Notes under the pieces: model-generated
Told to the model about the DNA's origin: nothing
The model's database searches: none
The model's input: the letters and a program-made list of their open reading frames with translations, nothing else
NCBI GenBank assembly: GCA_947039275.1
Contig: CAMQYL010000035.1
Location: forward strand, 1 to 25,962
Length of the DNA stretch: 25,962 nt
Source of the DNA: Amulumruptor sp947039275
GTDB lineage: Bacteria; Bacteroidota; Bacteroidia; Bacteroidales; Muribaculaceae
Direction of reading: 5' to 3'
Shown here: in pieces, positions 15,453 through 22,357 of the stretch
Layout: the number at the start of each line of letters is the position of its first letter
Position numbering within the stretch: position 1 is the stretch's first letter
Translations under genes and position numbers: made by a program

Positions 15453-17297
15453 TTGACAAAACTTGAACTTCTTGCACCGGCGCGTAATGCTGAGACTGCT
15501 ATCGAGGCTGTCAGGCATGGCGCCGATGCTGTGTATATAGGTGCGCCATCACATGGCGCGAGAGCTAATGCTACCAACCCGCTTGATGATATCCGGCGGG
15601 TTGTGGCGTTTGCGCATCCCTACAAGGCGCGTGTCTATGTGACTCTCAACACCCTCGTTTACGATGATGAGCTGGCTTCTGTCCGTGACCTCGTATGCCG
15701 GTTGTACGACATAGGCGTAGATGCGCTGATAGTCCAGGACATGTCATTGCTGGAGATGGATATTCCACCTATAGCGCTGCATGCCAGCACCCAGTGTGAC
15801 ATCCGCACTCCCGAGAAAGCCCGGTTTCTCGCCGATGCCGGGTTTTCGCAGCTCGTGTTGCCGCGTGAACTCACATTGGCTGAAATACAAGCCATACATG
15901 ATACGGTAGATGTACCGCTTGAGGCTTTTGTGCATGGTGCGCTCTGTGTCAGCTACAGTGGAGACTGCCGCGCGAGCCTCCTCGCCACTGGGCGCAGCGC
16001 CAACCGTGGCGAGTGTACTCAAATGTGCCGTCTGCCTTATGACCTGATTGATGGAAAGAGTAGGCGTGTATTGCGAGGCAAGCATCTGCTGTCATTGCGT
16101 GACATGAACCGCAGCCTATATCTCGGAGAGATGGCTGCCGCAGGTATATCATCGTTTAAGATAGAGGGTCGACTGAAAGATGTCGCGTATGTCAAGGAGA
16201 CTGTGGCGTATTATTCGCGGCTGATTGATAAGCTCGTTGAGAGCAATCCGGAGCGATATGTTCGCGCATCCTGCGGCAGATCACAAGTGTCTTTTGCGGC
16301 AGATCCTACCAATGCGTTTAATCGTGGTTTTTCTGACTATTTCATATCGACATCTCAGCCAGCAGCAGGAAGCATGGTCAATCTTGACACCCCTAAGTCC
16401 GTAGGACGTCCGGTCGCCACCGTAGGTGTGGCGTCACGGGGAAACCGTATTACTGTCAAGGCTGATATGCCGCTCCACAATGGTGACGGCCTTGGATATT
16501 ACGACCGTAATGGAGAATTGCAGGGGTTTCGAGTCAATAGGGTAGACGGCTCCACTGTTTTCGCGGCATCGCCGGTAGATGTCCCTAAGGGAACAATCCT
16601 CTACCGTAGCCGTGATATAGAGCATGACAGGCAGCTTGCGGGCGACACAGCGACACGAAAGATAGATTTGCATGTCAGGCTACGTTCTGTAGGTGCGGAT
16701 CGCCTTGTAGCAGATGCCATTGATGCTCGCGGATGCCGTGTGAGCGTTGCTGTTGACTGTGATTTGCAGCCAGCGCGTACACCTCAGGCAATGCGTCATA
16801 AGACCGAACTGTCCAAAATGGGCGACTCTGTGTATCGTGTCGTCGGACTCACAGACGATATCCCCGATGTTTTTGTCGCAGCGTCAGTGTTGAGTGCTTT
16901 GCGCCGAGATTTGATGGAGGCGCTTGACCGTTGCGCCCAGGCTTCCTATCCCTACGATTACCGTCGAGGTGACAAAGGAGACCGCTGTTTCAAGTCGATG
17001 CTTGGGTCAGATGACAATGTGGCTAATAGGTTGGCACAGCGATTCTATGAGCGTCATGGTGCAATCGTCGGTTCCCGTGCGCTTGAGGTTACCGATAGGA
17101 CCACGTTGAAAGAACCAGTTAGAGTCATGACTACACGCTATTGCATCCGCCGTGAACTGGGCGCATGCCTGAAAACTCCCGATGCTAAGAATCTTGTCGG
17201 TCCATTAGCGATAGAGGGGCGCGAAATACGTTTCGACCTTGATTTTGACTGCAAGGCATGCCGTATGAACGTCATCTATACACCGAATAGAAGATAA
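15453..17297 (+). CDS. U32-family protein, RlhA/TrhP-like RNA hydroxylation enzyme
   Basis: The 614-residue product starts at TTG 15453, which yields the standard family beginning MTKLELLAPARNAETAIEAV. It has the U32 signature EAFVHGALCVSYSGDCRAS (158-175) and four cysteines (165, 172, 188, 192) positioned like the iron-sulfur ligands of this family. Members once called peptidases include RlhA (23S rRNA C2501 hydroxylation) and TrhP (tRNA U34 hydroxylation, prephenate-dependent); protease activity is doubtful. The length, well above TrhP, with an extra C-terminal region is nearer to RlhA-type proteins, so an rRNA-modifying role is the better guess. It follows the coiled-coil lipoprotein by 32 nt. 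Confidence 0.85.
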   Translation: MTKLELLAPARNAETAIEAVRHGADAVYIGAPSHGARANATNPLDDIRRVVAFAHPYKARVYVTLNTLVYDDELASVRDLVCRLYDIGVDALIVQDMSLLEMDIPPIALHASTQCDIRTPEKARFLADAGFSQLVLPRELTLAEIQAIHDTVDVPLEAFVHGALCVSYSGDCRASLLATGRSANRGECTQMCRLPYDLIDGKSRRVLRGKHLLSLRDMNRSLYLGEMAAAGISSFKIEGRLKDVAYVKETVAYYSRLIDKLVESNPERYVRASCGRSQVSFAADPTNAFNRGFSDYFISTSQPAAGSMVNLDTPKSVGRPVATVGVASRGNRITVKADMPLHNGDGLGYYDRNGELQGFRVNRVDGSTVFAASPVDVPKGTILYRSRDIEHDRQLAGDTATRKIDLHVRLRSVGADRLVADAIDARGCRVSVAVDCDLQPARTPQAMRHKTELSKMGDSVYRVVGLTDDIPDVFVAASVLSALRRDLMEALDRCAQASYPYDYRRGDKGDRCFKSMLGSDDNVANRLAQRFYERHGAIVGSRALEVTDRTTLKEPVRVMTTRYCIRRELGACLKTPDAKNLVGPLAIEGREIRFDLDFDCKACRMNVIYTPNRR

Positions 17298-17361
17298 GAG
17301 GCATACAGCCGTTTTTTCCATCAATCCTACGCGTTATGAAGGAAATGTGGGGAAAAATCAT

Positions 17362-17400
17362 TACATTTGCAGTGTAGCATACCCGATGCTCGTCATCGGG
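17362..17400 (+). promoter_or_regulatory. Putative galE promoter -7 box and leader hairpin
   Basis: TACATTTG (17362-17369) matches the Bacteroides -7 box; no good -33 TTTG is present at 19-21 bp. Downstream, CCCGATG (17382-17388) and CATCGGG (17394-17400) form a perfect 7-bp stem with a CTCGT loop, placed 22 nt before ATG 17423. It may be a leader hairpin; it has no U-tract, so it is not a typical terminator. Confidence 0.4.
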
Positions 17401-17422
17401 TTGTATAATCATTTGCGGTATA

Positions 17423-18472
17423 ATGAACGATACACCTTCGAAACCACGAATACTTGTTGCCGGTGGCACTGGATATATCGGGAGCCATACGGCGGTAGAA
17501 CTGATGAAGTCCGGCTACGCGGTCACCATCATCGATGATCTGTCAAACAGCAGTGCATCTGTCATTGACGGTATAGCTGCGATAACGGGGACGCGCCCTG
17601 ATTTCGTAAAAGGCGACTGCGCGGATATCAATGTCGTTGACCGGGTATTTTCTGATTACCCCGACATCAAGGCTGTAATCAATTTCGCTGCATTTAAAGC
17701 GGTAGGCGAATCAGTGCAACGTCCTTTAGATTATTACCGCAATAATCTAAACATCATCATCAATCTGCTTGACTCTATGACCCGACACGGAGTCAAGGGA
17801 TTCGTGTTCTCTTCATCATGCACTGTATATGGTCAGCCTGACGAGAACCCTGTGACCGAAAACTCTCCTGTCAAGAAGGCACTGTCGCCATATGGCAATA
17901 CCAAGCAGATAGCAGAGGAAATAATCACAGATGCGATAACCTCCGGAGCTTCATTGGATGCGGTAATCTTGCGTTACTTCAACCCGGTAGGCGCACATCC
18001 GTCATCGCTGATAGGGGAGATGCCCAACGGCGTACCCCTCAATCTTGTGCCGTATCTGACTCAGACAGCCATGGGCATCCGCAAGGAGCTTAGCGTTTTT
18101 GGCGATGATTACGATACGCCTGACGGCACATGTATCCGCGACTATATCGACATCACTGATCTCGCCAAGGCTCATGTCTATGCTGTCGATCGTATATTGA
18201 GCGGTAGCATGGATGCCCCCGTAGAGGTGTTCAACATAGGTACTGGCAACGGTGTGTCGGTGCGTCAGCTTATCGACACATTCGAGACAGCTACAGGTGT
18301 CAAGGTGCCTCACCGTATAGCTCCGAGACGAGCCGGTGACATTGCTAAGGTGTGGGCGGAGCCGAGTAAAGCTAACAATGTGCTCGGCTGGCGTGCTACA
18401 GTGCCTCTGTCCGAAACCTTGCTCAATGCCTGGAAGTGGCAGGTAGCTCTTAGAGACCGAGGCATACAATAA
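17423..18472 (+). CDS. galE: UDP-glucose 4-epimerase
   Basis: Interconverts UDP-glucose and UDP-galactose using bound NAD, in the cytosol; it serves the Leloir pathway and sugar-nucleotide supply for surface glycans. The 349-residue product is of normal length. It has the Rossmann motif AGGTGYIGSHTAVELM (13-28), GDCADINVVDRVF, FAAFKAVGESVQRPLDYYRN, the SSSCTVYG segment (130-137), and the catalytic YGNTK (Tyr157, Lys161). NPVGAHPSSLIGE and the GTCIRDYI motif are diagnostic of GalE. The gene for the histidine phosphatase follows by about 55 nt. Confidence 0.96.
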   Translation: MNDTPSKPRILVAGGTGYIGSHTAVELMKSGYAVTIIDDLSNSSASVIDGIAAITGTRPDFVKGDCADINVVDRVFSDYPDIKAVINFAAFKAVGESVQRPLDYYRNNLNIIINLLDSMTRHGVKGFVFSSSCTVYGQPDENPVTENSPVKKALSPYGNTKQIAEEIITDAITSGASLDAVILRYFNPVGAHPSSLIGEMPNGVPLNLVPYLTQTAMGIRKELSVFGDDYDTPDGTCIRDYIDITDLAKAHVYAVDRILSGSMDAPVEVFNIGTGNGVSVRQLIDTFETATGVKVPHRIAPRRAGDIAKVWAEPSKANNVLGWRATVPLSETLLNAWKWQVALRDRGIQ

Positions 18473-18527
18473 TAATTCATATAACCAATTGAACGATACA
18501 CCCATCCATCCATACATCAGACCTATA

Positions 18528-19838
18528 GTGAAACGACCCTTTATAATCCTCGCTCTCATAGCGGCAGTCGCCGATGGCATGACTGCCCAGACTACATATG
18601 AGGAGGTTGCTGCCGACCTTGACAAGAGCGGCGGTGTCTATTATGCCTATCCTGTGACAGAGAGCAGCAATACACCTGTGCCTGCTGGCTATGAACCGTT
18701 TTATATCAGCCATTTCAGTCGTCATGGATCACGTTATCTGATATCTGATGAGGATCTTGATAGGGTTGTGGAGGTGTTTGACAAAGCCCATGCAGCTGGT
18801 GCGCTTACTCCCCTTGGTGAGGAGGTGCGAAGCAAACTTTTATCGTTTCAGGTAGAGATGAAAGGTCGTGGCGGCGAGCTGACCCCCCTTGGCGAGCGTC
18901 AGCACCGGGCTATTGCAGGGCGCATGTATGAGGCAAACCCTGGCGTTTTCACCGATGATGCCGTGATTACTGCGGTCTCAACCCCGGTGATGAGATGTGC
19001 CTACAGTATGATGGCTTTCACAGAGGCTCTCAAAGAGCGCAATCCGCGTCTGTCAATACCGCGTGAGTCAAGTAACCGTCATCTGGCATACCTTAACTAT
19101 CATTCACCTGAGTCCAATGAGTTCAATTCAGAGTCAAACAAGGCTTTGAAACAGCCTTTGCGCGATTTCAAAGTTAAGATGACCAGACCTGACCGACTCA
19201 TGGGTACGCTATTCAGCGATAAAGAATATATGAAGAAGCAGGTTGATGCCCCGGAACTGATGTGGGGGCTGTATTGGGCTGCTTCTGATTTGCAGAATAC
19301 CGAGCAGGTGACATCGCTCTACGAGATATTCACCCCTCAGGAGCTTTTTGACCTCTGGCAGGTACCTAATTATGATTTTTACATCCATAATACCTCCTAT
19401 CCCAAGAGCCGGGGTCTGCATGTCGACAATGCCAACCGCCTGTTGACCAACATTATTGATACGGCACAGGATTACGTATCTAACAACCGCAAGGGTGCCA
19501 CCCTCCGTTTTGCCCATGATGGCAACCTGATACCTTTGGCGGCGAGGATGATGATAGAAGATACCTATGGCATGGAAAATCGCCCCGACAGCCTGTATAA
19601 ATCGTGGGCTAACTTCAAAGTGTCGCCCATGGCTGGCAATATACAGATTATACTGTATCGCAATCCATCGGATGCCACCGCTCCCGTGATAGCAAAGGTG
19701 ATGCTCAACGAGCGTGAGGTCAGAGTCCCTGCGCCTACTGACATGTTCCCCTTCTATCGTTGGGATGATCTTAAAGCCCATCTGGTCAAGATGACCGAGA
19801 CGCCTTTTGACACATTGGTGCCTGACCATCTGAAATAG
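18528..19838 (+). CDS. Secreted histidine-type phosphatase, MINPP-like
   Basis: Likely hydrolyses phosphomonoesters, possibly inositol phosphates such as phytate. The product (436 residues from GTG 18528) has a signal peptide (MKRPFIILALIAAVADGMTA) that ends in the TAQTT region, so it is probably periplasmic or surface-exposed. The catalytic motif is SRHGSRY (RHG at 65-67), LTPLGERQHRAIAGRMY follows, and the proton-donor pair is in RFAHDGNL (His330, Asp331). This branch-2 histidine phosphatase layout is that of the multiple inositol polyphosphate phosphatases, which are known in gut Bacteroides. A TTG 13 codons upstream (18489) is possible but would put charged and polar residues before the signal peptide. 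Confidence 0.82.
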   Translation: MKRPFIILALIAAVADGMTAQTTYEEVAADLDKSGGVYYAYPVTESSNTPVPAGYEPFYISHFSRHGSRYLISDEDLDRVVEVFDKAHAAGALTPLGEEVRSKLLSFQVEMKGRGGELTPLGERQHRAIAGRMYEANPGVFTDDAVITAVSTPVMRCAYSMMAFTEALKERNPRLSIPRESSNRHLAYLNYHSPESNEFNSESNKALKQPLRDFKVKMTRPDRLMGTLFSDKEYMKKQVDAPELMWGLYWAASDLQNTEQVTSLYEIFTPQELFDLWQVPNYDFYIHNTSYPKSRGLHVDNANRLLTNIIDTAQDYVSNNRKGATLRFAHDGNLIPLAARMMIEDTYGMENRPDSLYKSWANFKVSPMAGNIQIILYRNPSDATAPVIAKVMLNEREVRVPAPTDMFPFYRWDDLKAHLVKMTETPFDTLVPDHLK

Positions 19839-19900
19839 AAATATCCAAGCAATAACTAATATACCATATAATTTATCTACATTCATTAACCAGTAACGTT

Positions 19901-20971
19901 ATGAAGAAACATAACTTCTATGCAGGTCCCTCAATTCTGAGCCCCTACACAATCAAGAACACAGCTGACGCTATTCTCGATTTTGCTAACACCGGACTTT
20001 CTATTCTGGAAGTATCGCACCGCAGCAAGGAGTTTCAGGCAGTGATTGACGAGGCTTCTGATCTCGTGAAGGAGCTCCTCGAGATCCCTGAGGGTTATCA
20101 TGTGCTATTCCTCGGTGGAGGTGCAAGCATGCAGTTCTGCATGGTACCCTACAATCTGTTGAACACCAAGGCTGCTTACCTGCAGACCGGCACATGGGCT
20201 ACCAATGCCATCAAGGAAGCTCGCCTCTTCGGTGAAGTCGATGTAGTGGCTTCCTCTGAGGATGCCAATTTCTCTTACATCCCCAAAGGTTTCACCGTGC
20301 CTGAAGATGTGGACTATTTCCACTACACATCCAACAACACCATCTACGGTACAGAAATCCGTAAGGATCCCGATGTCAAGGCTCGTCTGGTCTGCGACAT
20401 GTCAAGCGATATATTCTCACGTCCCATCGATGTGGCGAAATATGATGTCATCTACGCTGGCGCGCAGAAGAATCTCGCACCTGCTGGCGTGACTATCGCC
20501 ATCGTGCGCGAGGACGCTCTCGGCAAGGTTAGCCGTGCCATCCCCACTATGCTTGACTATCGCACACATATCAAGAAGGGTTCTATGTTCAATACTCCTC
20601 CCGTGCTTCCTATCTTCTCTGCTCTCCAGACCCTCCGTTACTATAAGGAACTGGGCGGCATCAAGGCTATCGAGAAGATGGACATCCAGAAGGCTGAGAC
20701 GCTCTATGAAGCTATCGATGCCAGCAAGATGTTCACTGGTACTGTGACCGATCCTGCTGACCGCTCTATCATGAACGTCTGCTTCGTGATGACTCCCGAA
20801 TACAAGGAACTTGAGAAGGACTTCGTAGACTTCGCTTCTACTCGCGGCATTGTAGGTATCAAGGGTCACCGTTCTGTTGGCGGTTTCCGTGCTTCCCTCT
20901 ACAATGCGCTTCCCCTTGAGAGTGTCAACGTCCTCGTTGACACCATGAAGGAGTTCGAAGCAAAGCACTGA
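19901..20971 (+). CDS. serC: Phosphoserine aminotransferase
   Basis: PLP enzyme that converts 3-phosphohydroxypyruvate and glutamate to O-phosphoserine and 2-oxoglutarate; the family also acts in pyridoxine synthesis. The 356-residue product has normal length and the diagnostic elements: NFYAGPSILS at the start, EVSHRSKEF, LFLGGGASMQFCMVPYNLL, CDMSSDIFSRP and YAGAQKNLAPAG, in which Lys190 is the PLP-binding lysine. The C-terminal GIKGHRSVGGFRASLYNALP is typical. serA follows in the same direction after 212 nt that hold a large palindrome, so the two form a serine-synthesis pair. No strong promoter is visible upstream. Confidence 0.96.
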   Translation: MKKHNFYAGPSILSPYTIKNTADAILDFANTGLSILEVSHRSKEFQAVIDEASDLVKELLEIPEGYHVLFLGGGASMQFCMVPYNLLNTKAAYLQTGTWATNAIKEARLFGEVDVVASSEDANFSYIPKGFTVPEDVDYFHYTSNNTIYGTEIRKDPDVKARLVCDMSSDIFSRPIDVAKYDVIYAGAQKNLAPAGVTIAIVREDALGKVSRAIPTMLDYRTHIKKGSMFNTPPVLPIFSALQTLRYYKELGGIKAIEKMDIQKAETLYEAIDASKMFTGTVTDPADRSIMNVCFVMTPEYKELEKDFVDFASTRGIVGIKGHRSVGGFRASLYNALPLESVNVLVDTMKEFEAKH

Positions 20972-21012
20972 TTGATAAAAGATAACGGGAATGTTATAAA
21001 CCTGGAAAATTC

Positions 21013-21116
21013 TCAACATGTAGGGACATGCCATGGCATGTCTGATTGAACTATCTGGCGGCTTGAACCACATAGAATAGGATGCTGACATGCCATGGCA
21101 TGTCCCTACATGTTGA
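21013..21116. repeat. Perfect 30-bp palindrome between serC and serA (TGTAGGGAC family)
   Basis: Arms 21013-21042 and 21087-21116 are perfect inverted copies around a 44-nt loop. Each arm contains GACATGCCATGGCATGTC, an exact palindrome by itself. The outer part TGTAGGGAC/GTCCCTACA is the same as in the element at 8992-9068, while the inner core differs yet remains palindromic. It could terminate or process the serC-serA transcript. Confidence 0.92.
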
Positions 21117-21183
21117 CGCATAGATTCTGGAAGTTTTGTAATGCTCTCAACAACCGATATAGAACAAATATAATTTTACCAAT

Positions 21184-22104
21184 ATGAAAGTATTAGTAGC
21201 GACTGAAAAGCCTTTTGCTGCTGTGGCAGTGGACGGCATCCGCAAAGTCGTAGAAGATGCTGGCTACGAGCTTGAACTCCTGGAGAAATACCAGGACAAG
21301 AGCGAGCTTCTTAATGCTGTCAGCAATGCCGACGCTTTGATTATCCGTAGCGACATTGTTGACAAGGCTGTGCTTGATGCAGCCAAAAATCTCAAGATTG
21401 TAGTCCGTGCAGGTGCTGGTTACGACAATGTTGACCTCGCTGAGGCTACTGCCCACAACGTGGTGGTGGAGAACACTCCGGGTCAGAACTCCAACGCCGT
21501 TGCCGAACTCGTATTCGGCATGATGGTCATGGCTGTCCGCAACAACTATAATGGCACAGCAGGTACAGAGCTTAAAGACAAAAAGCTCGGCATCCAGGCT
21601 TTTGGTCAGGTAGGCCGCAATGTGGCACGTGTAGCCAAGGGCTTCGGCATGGAAGTTTCAGCCGTTGACCCTTATTGTCCTGTCGAGGTTATAGAAAGTG
21701 CGGGTGTCAAGGCTCTTCCTTCGGTGGCAGACCTCTACAAGGAAAACAAGTTTGTGTCAATTCACATCCCCGCAACTCCTGAGACCAAAAAATCTATCGG
21801 CTATGATCTCATCATGTCGATGCCCAAGGGTGGTGTGCTCATCAACACAGCCCGCAAGGAGGTGATTGACGAGGAGGGCCTTGCCAAGGCTCTTGCCGAG
21901 CGTCCTGACCTGAAGTATTTCGCTGACATCAAGCCTGACACAGCTGATGCTCTGAAAGCTGAGTTTGGTGACCGCGTATTCTTCACTCCCAAGAAAATGG
22001 GCGCGCAGACCGCCGAGGCTAATATCAATGCCGGTATCGCTGCAGCCAACCAGATAGTGGCGTTCTTCAAAGAAAACTGTACCAAGTTCCAGGTCAACAA
22101 GTAA
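21184..22104 (+). CDS. serA: D-3-phosphoglycerate dehydrogenase
   Basis: NAD-dependent oxidation of 3-phosphoglycerate to 3-phosphohydroxypyruvate, the first step of serine synthesis. The 306-residue product is the short form without a regulatory ACT domain. It has RAGAGYDNVDL (75-85), NTPGQNSNAVAELVFGMM (97-114), KKLGIQAFGQVGRNVA, SIHIPATPETK and NTARKEVIDE with the catalytic Arg224. Two departures from the textbook 2-hydroxyacid dehydrogenase are visible: the first Gly of the GxGxxG loop is Ala139, and the usual TPH with catalytic His reads TPKK (268-271). To my knowledge Bacteroides homologues share these, so this is a lineage variant rather than decay. A strong terminator follows. Confidence 0.92.
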   Translation: MKVLVATEKPFAAVAVDGIRKVVEDAGYELELLEKYQDKSELLNAVSNADALIIRSDIVDKAVLDAAKNLKIVVRAGAGYDNVDLAEATAHNVVVENTPGQNSNAVAELVFGMMVMAVRNNYNGTAGTELKDKKLGIQAFGQVGRNVARVAKGFGMEVSAVDPYCPVEVIESAGVKALPSVADLYKENKFVSIHIPATPETKKSIGYDLIMSMPKGGVLINTARKEVIDEEGLAKALAERPDLKYFADIKPDTADALKAEFGDRVFFTPKKMGAQTAEANINAGIAAANQIVAFFKENCTKFQVNK

Positions 22105-22125
22105 AGTCAACTACATAGTCACTCT

Positions 22126-22160
22126 AAAAGCAGCATGATTGTACAAATCATGCTGCTTTT
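22126..22160 (+). terminator. Rho-independent terminator after serA
   Basis: Perfect 15-bp stem: AAAAGCAGCATGATT (22126-22140), loop GTACA, AATCATGCTGCTTTT (22146-22160). The stem ends in TTTT and continues AATATTTA. The A-run on the other side makes it symmetrical, so it could work in both directions. It closes the serC-serA unit 21 nt after the stop. Confidence 0.88.
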
Positions 22161-22287
22161 AATATTTACTATAGTTATATAGTTTTCCAAAAATATTTTT
22201 AAGATATTGATAATTAGCATGTTGAAAATTTGGTGCATGCTGAAAGTTTTCCAAAATGGGTAATTGTATAAAACTTTTGGCGTTGTA

Positions 22288-22321
22288 TTGTTGTCTGCTA
22301 CCGTGAAAATTCATACCTTTG
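22288..22321 (+). promoter_or_regulatory. Bacteroides-type promoter for nrdD-nrdG
   Basis: TACCTTTG (22314-22321) is a perfect -7 box (TAnnTTTG). Twenty bases upstream lies TTGTTG (22288-22293), a -33 region with three of four TTTG bases (GTTG). Transcription would start near 22328, about 30 nt before ATG 22358. Confidence 0.6.
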
Positions 22322-22357
22322 CTGTGTAACTTTTTTACCAACCTTTACTCCTTAAAA

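Noticed and set aside
15453..17297. U32 protein as a secreted collagenase/virulence protease
   Set aside because: No signal peptide, and the four cysteines fit the RNA-hydroxylation members of the family.
18002..18625. Long antisense frame (207 codons) under galE and the phosphatase
   Set aside because: It is the shadow of well-recognised genes; its sequence has no family resemblance.
19209..19886. Antisense frame of 225 codons under the phosphatase gene
   Set aside because: The coding strand has clear motifs (RHG, HD); the antisense frame is explained by codon composition.
20417..21121. Antisense frame of 234 codons under serC and through the palindrome
   Set aside because: serC is certain on the plus strand, and the frame runs into a palindromic repeat.
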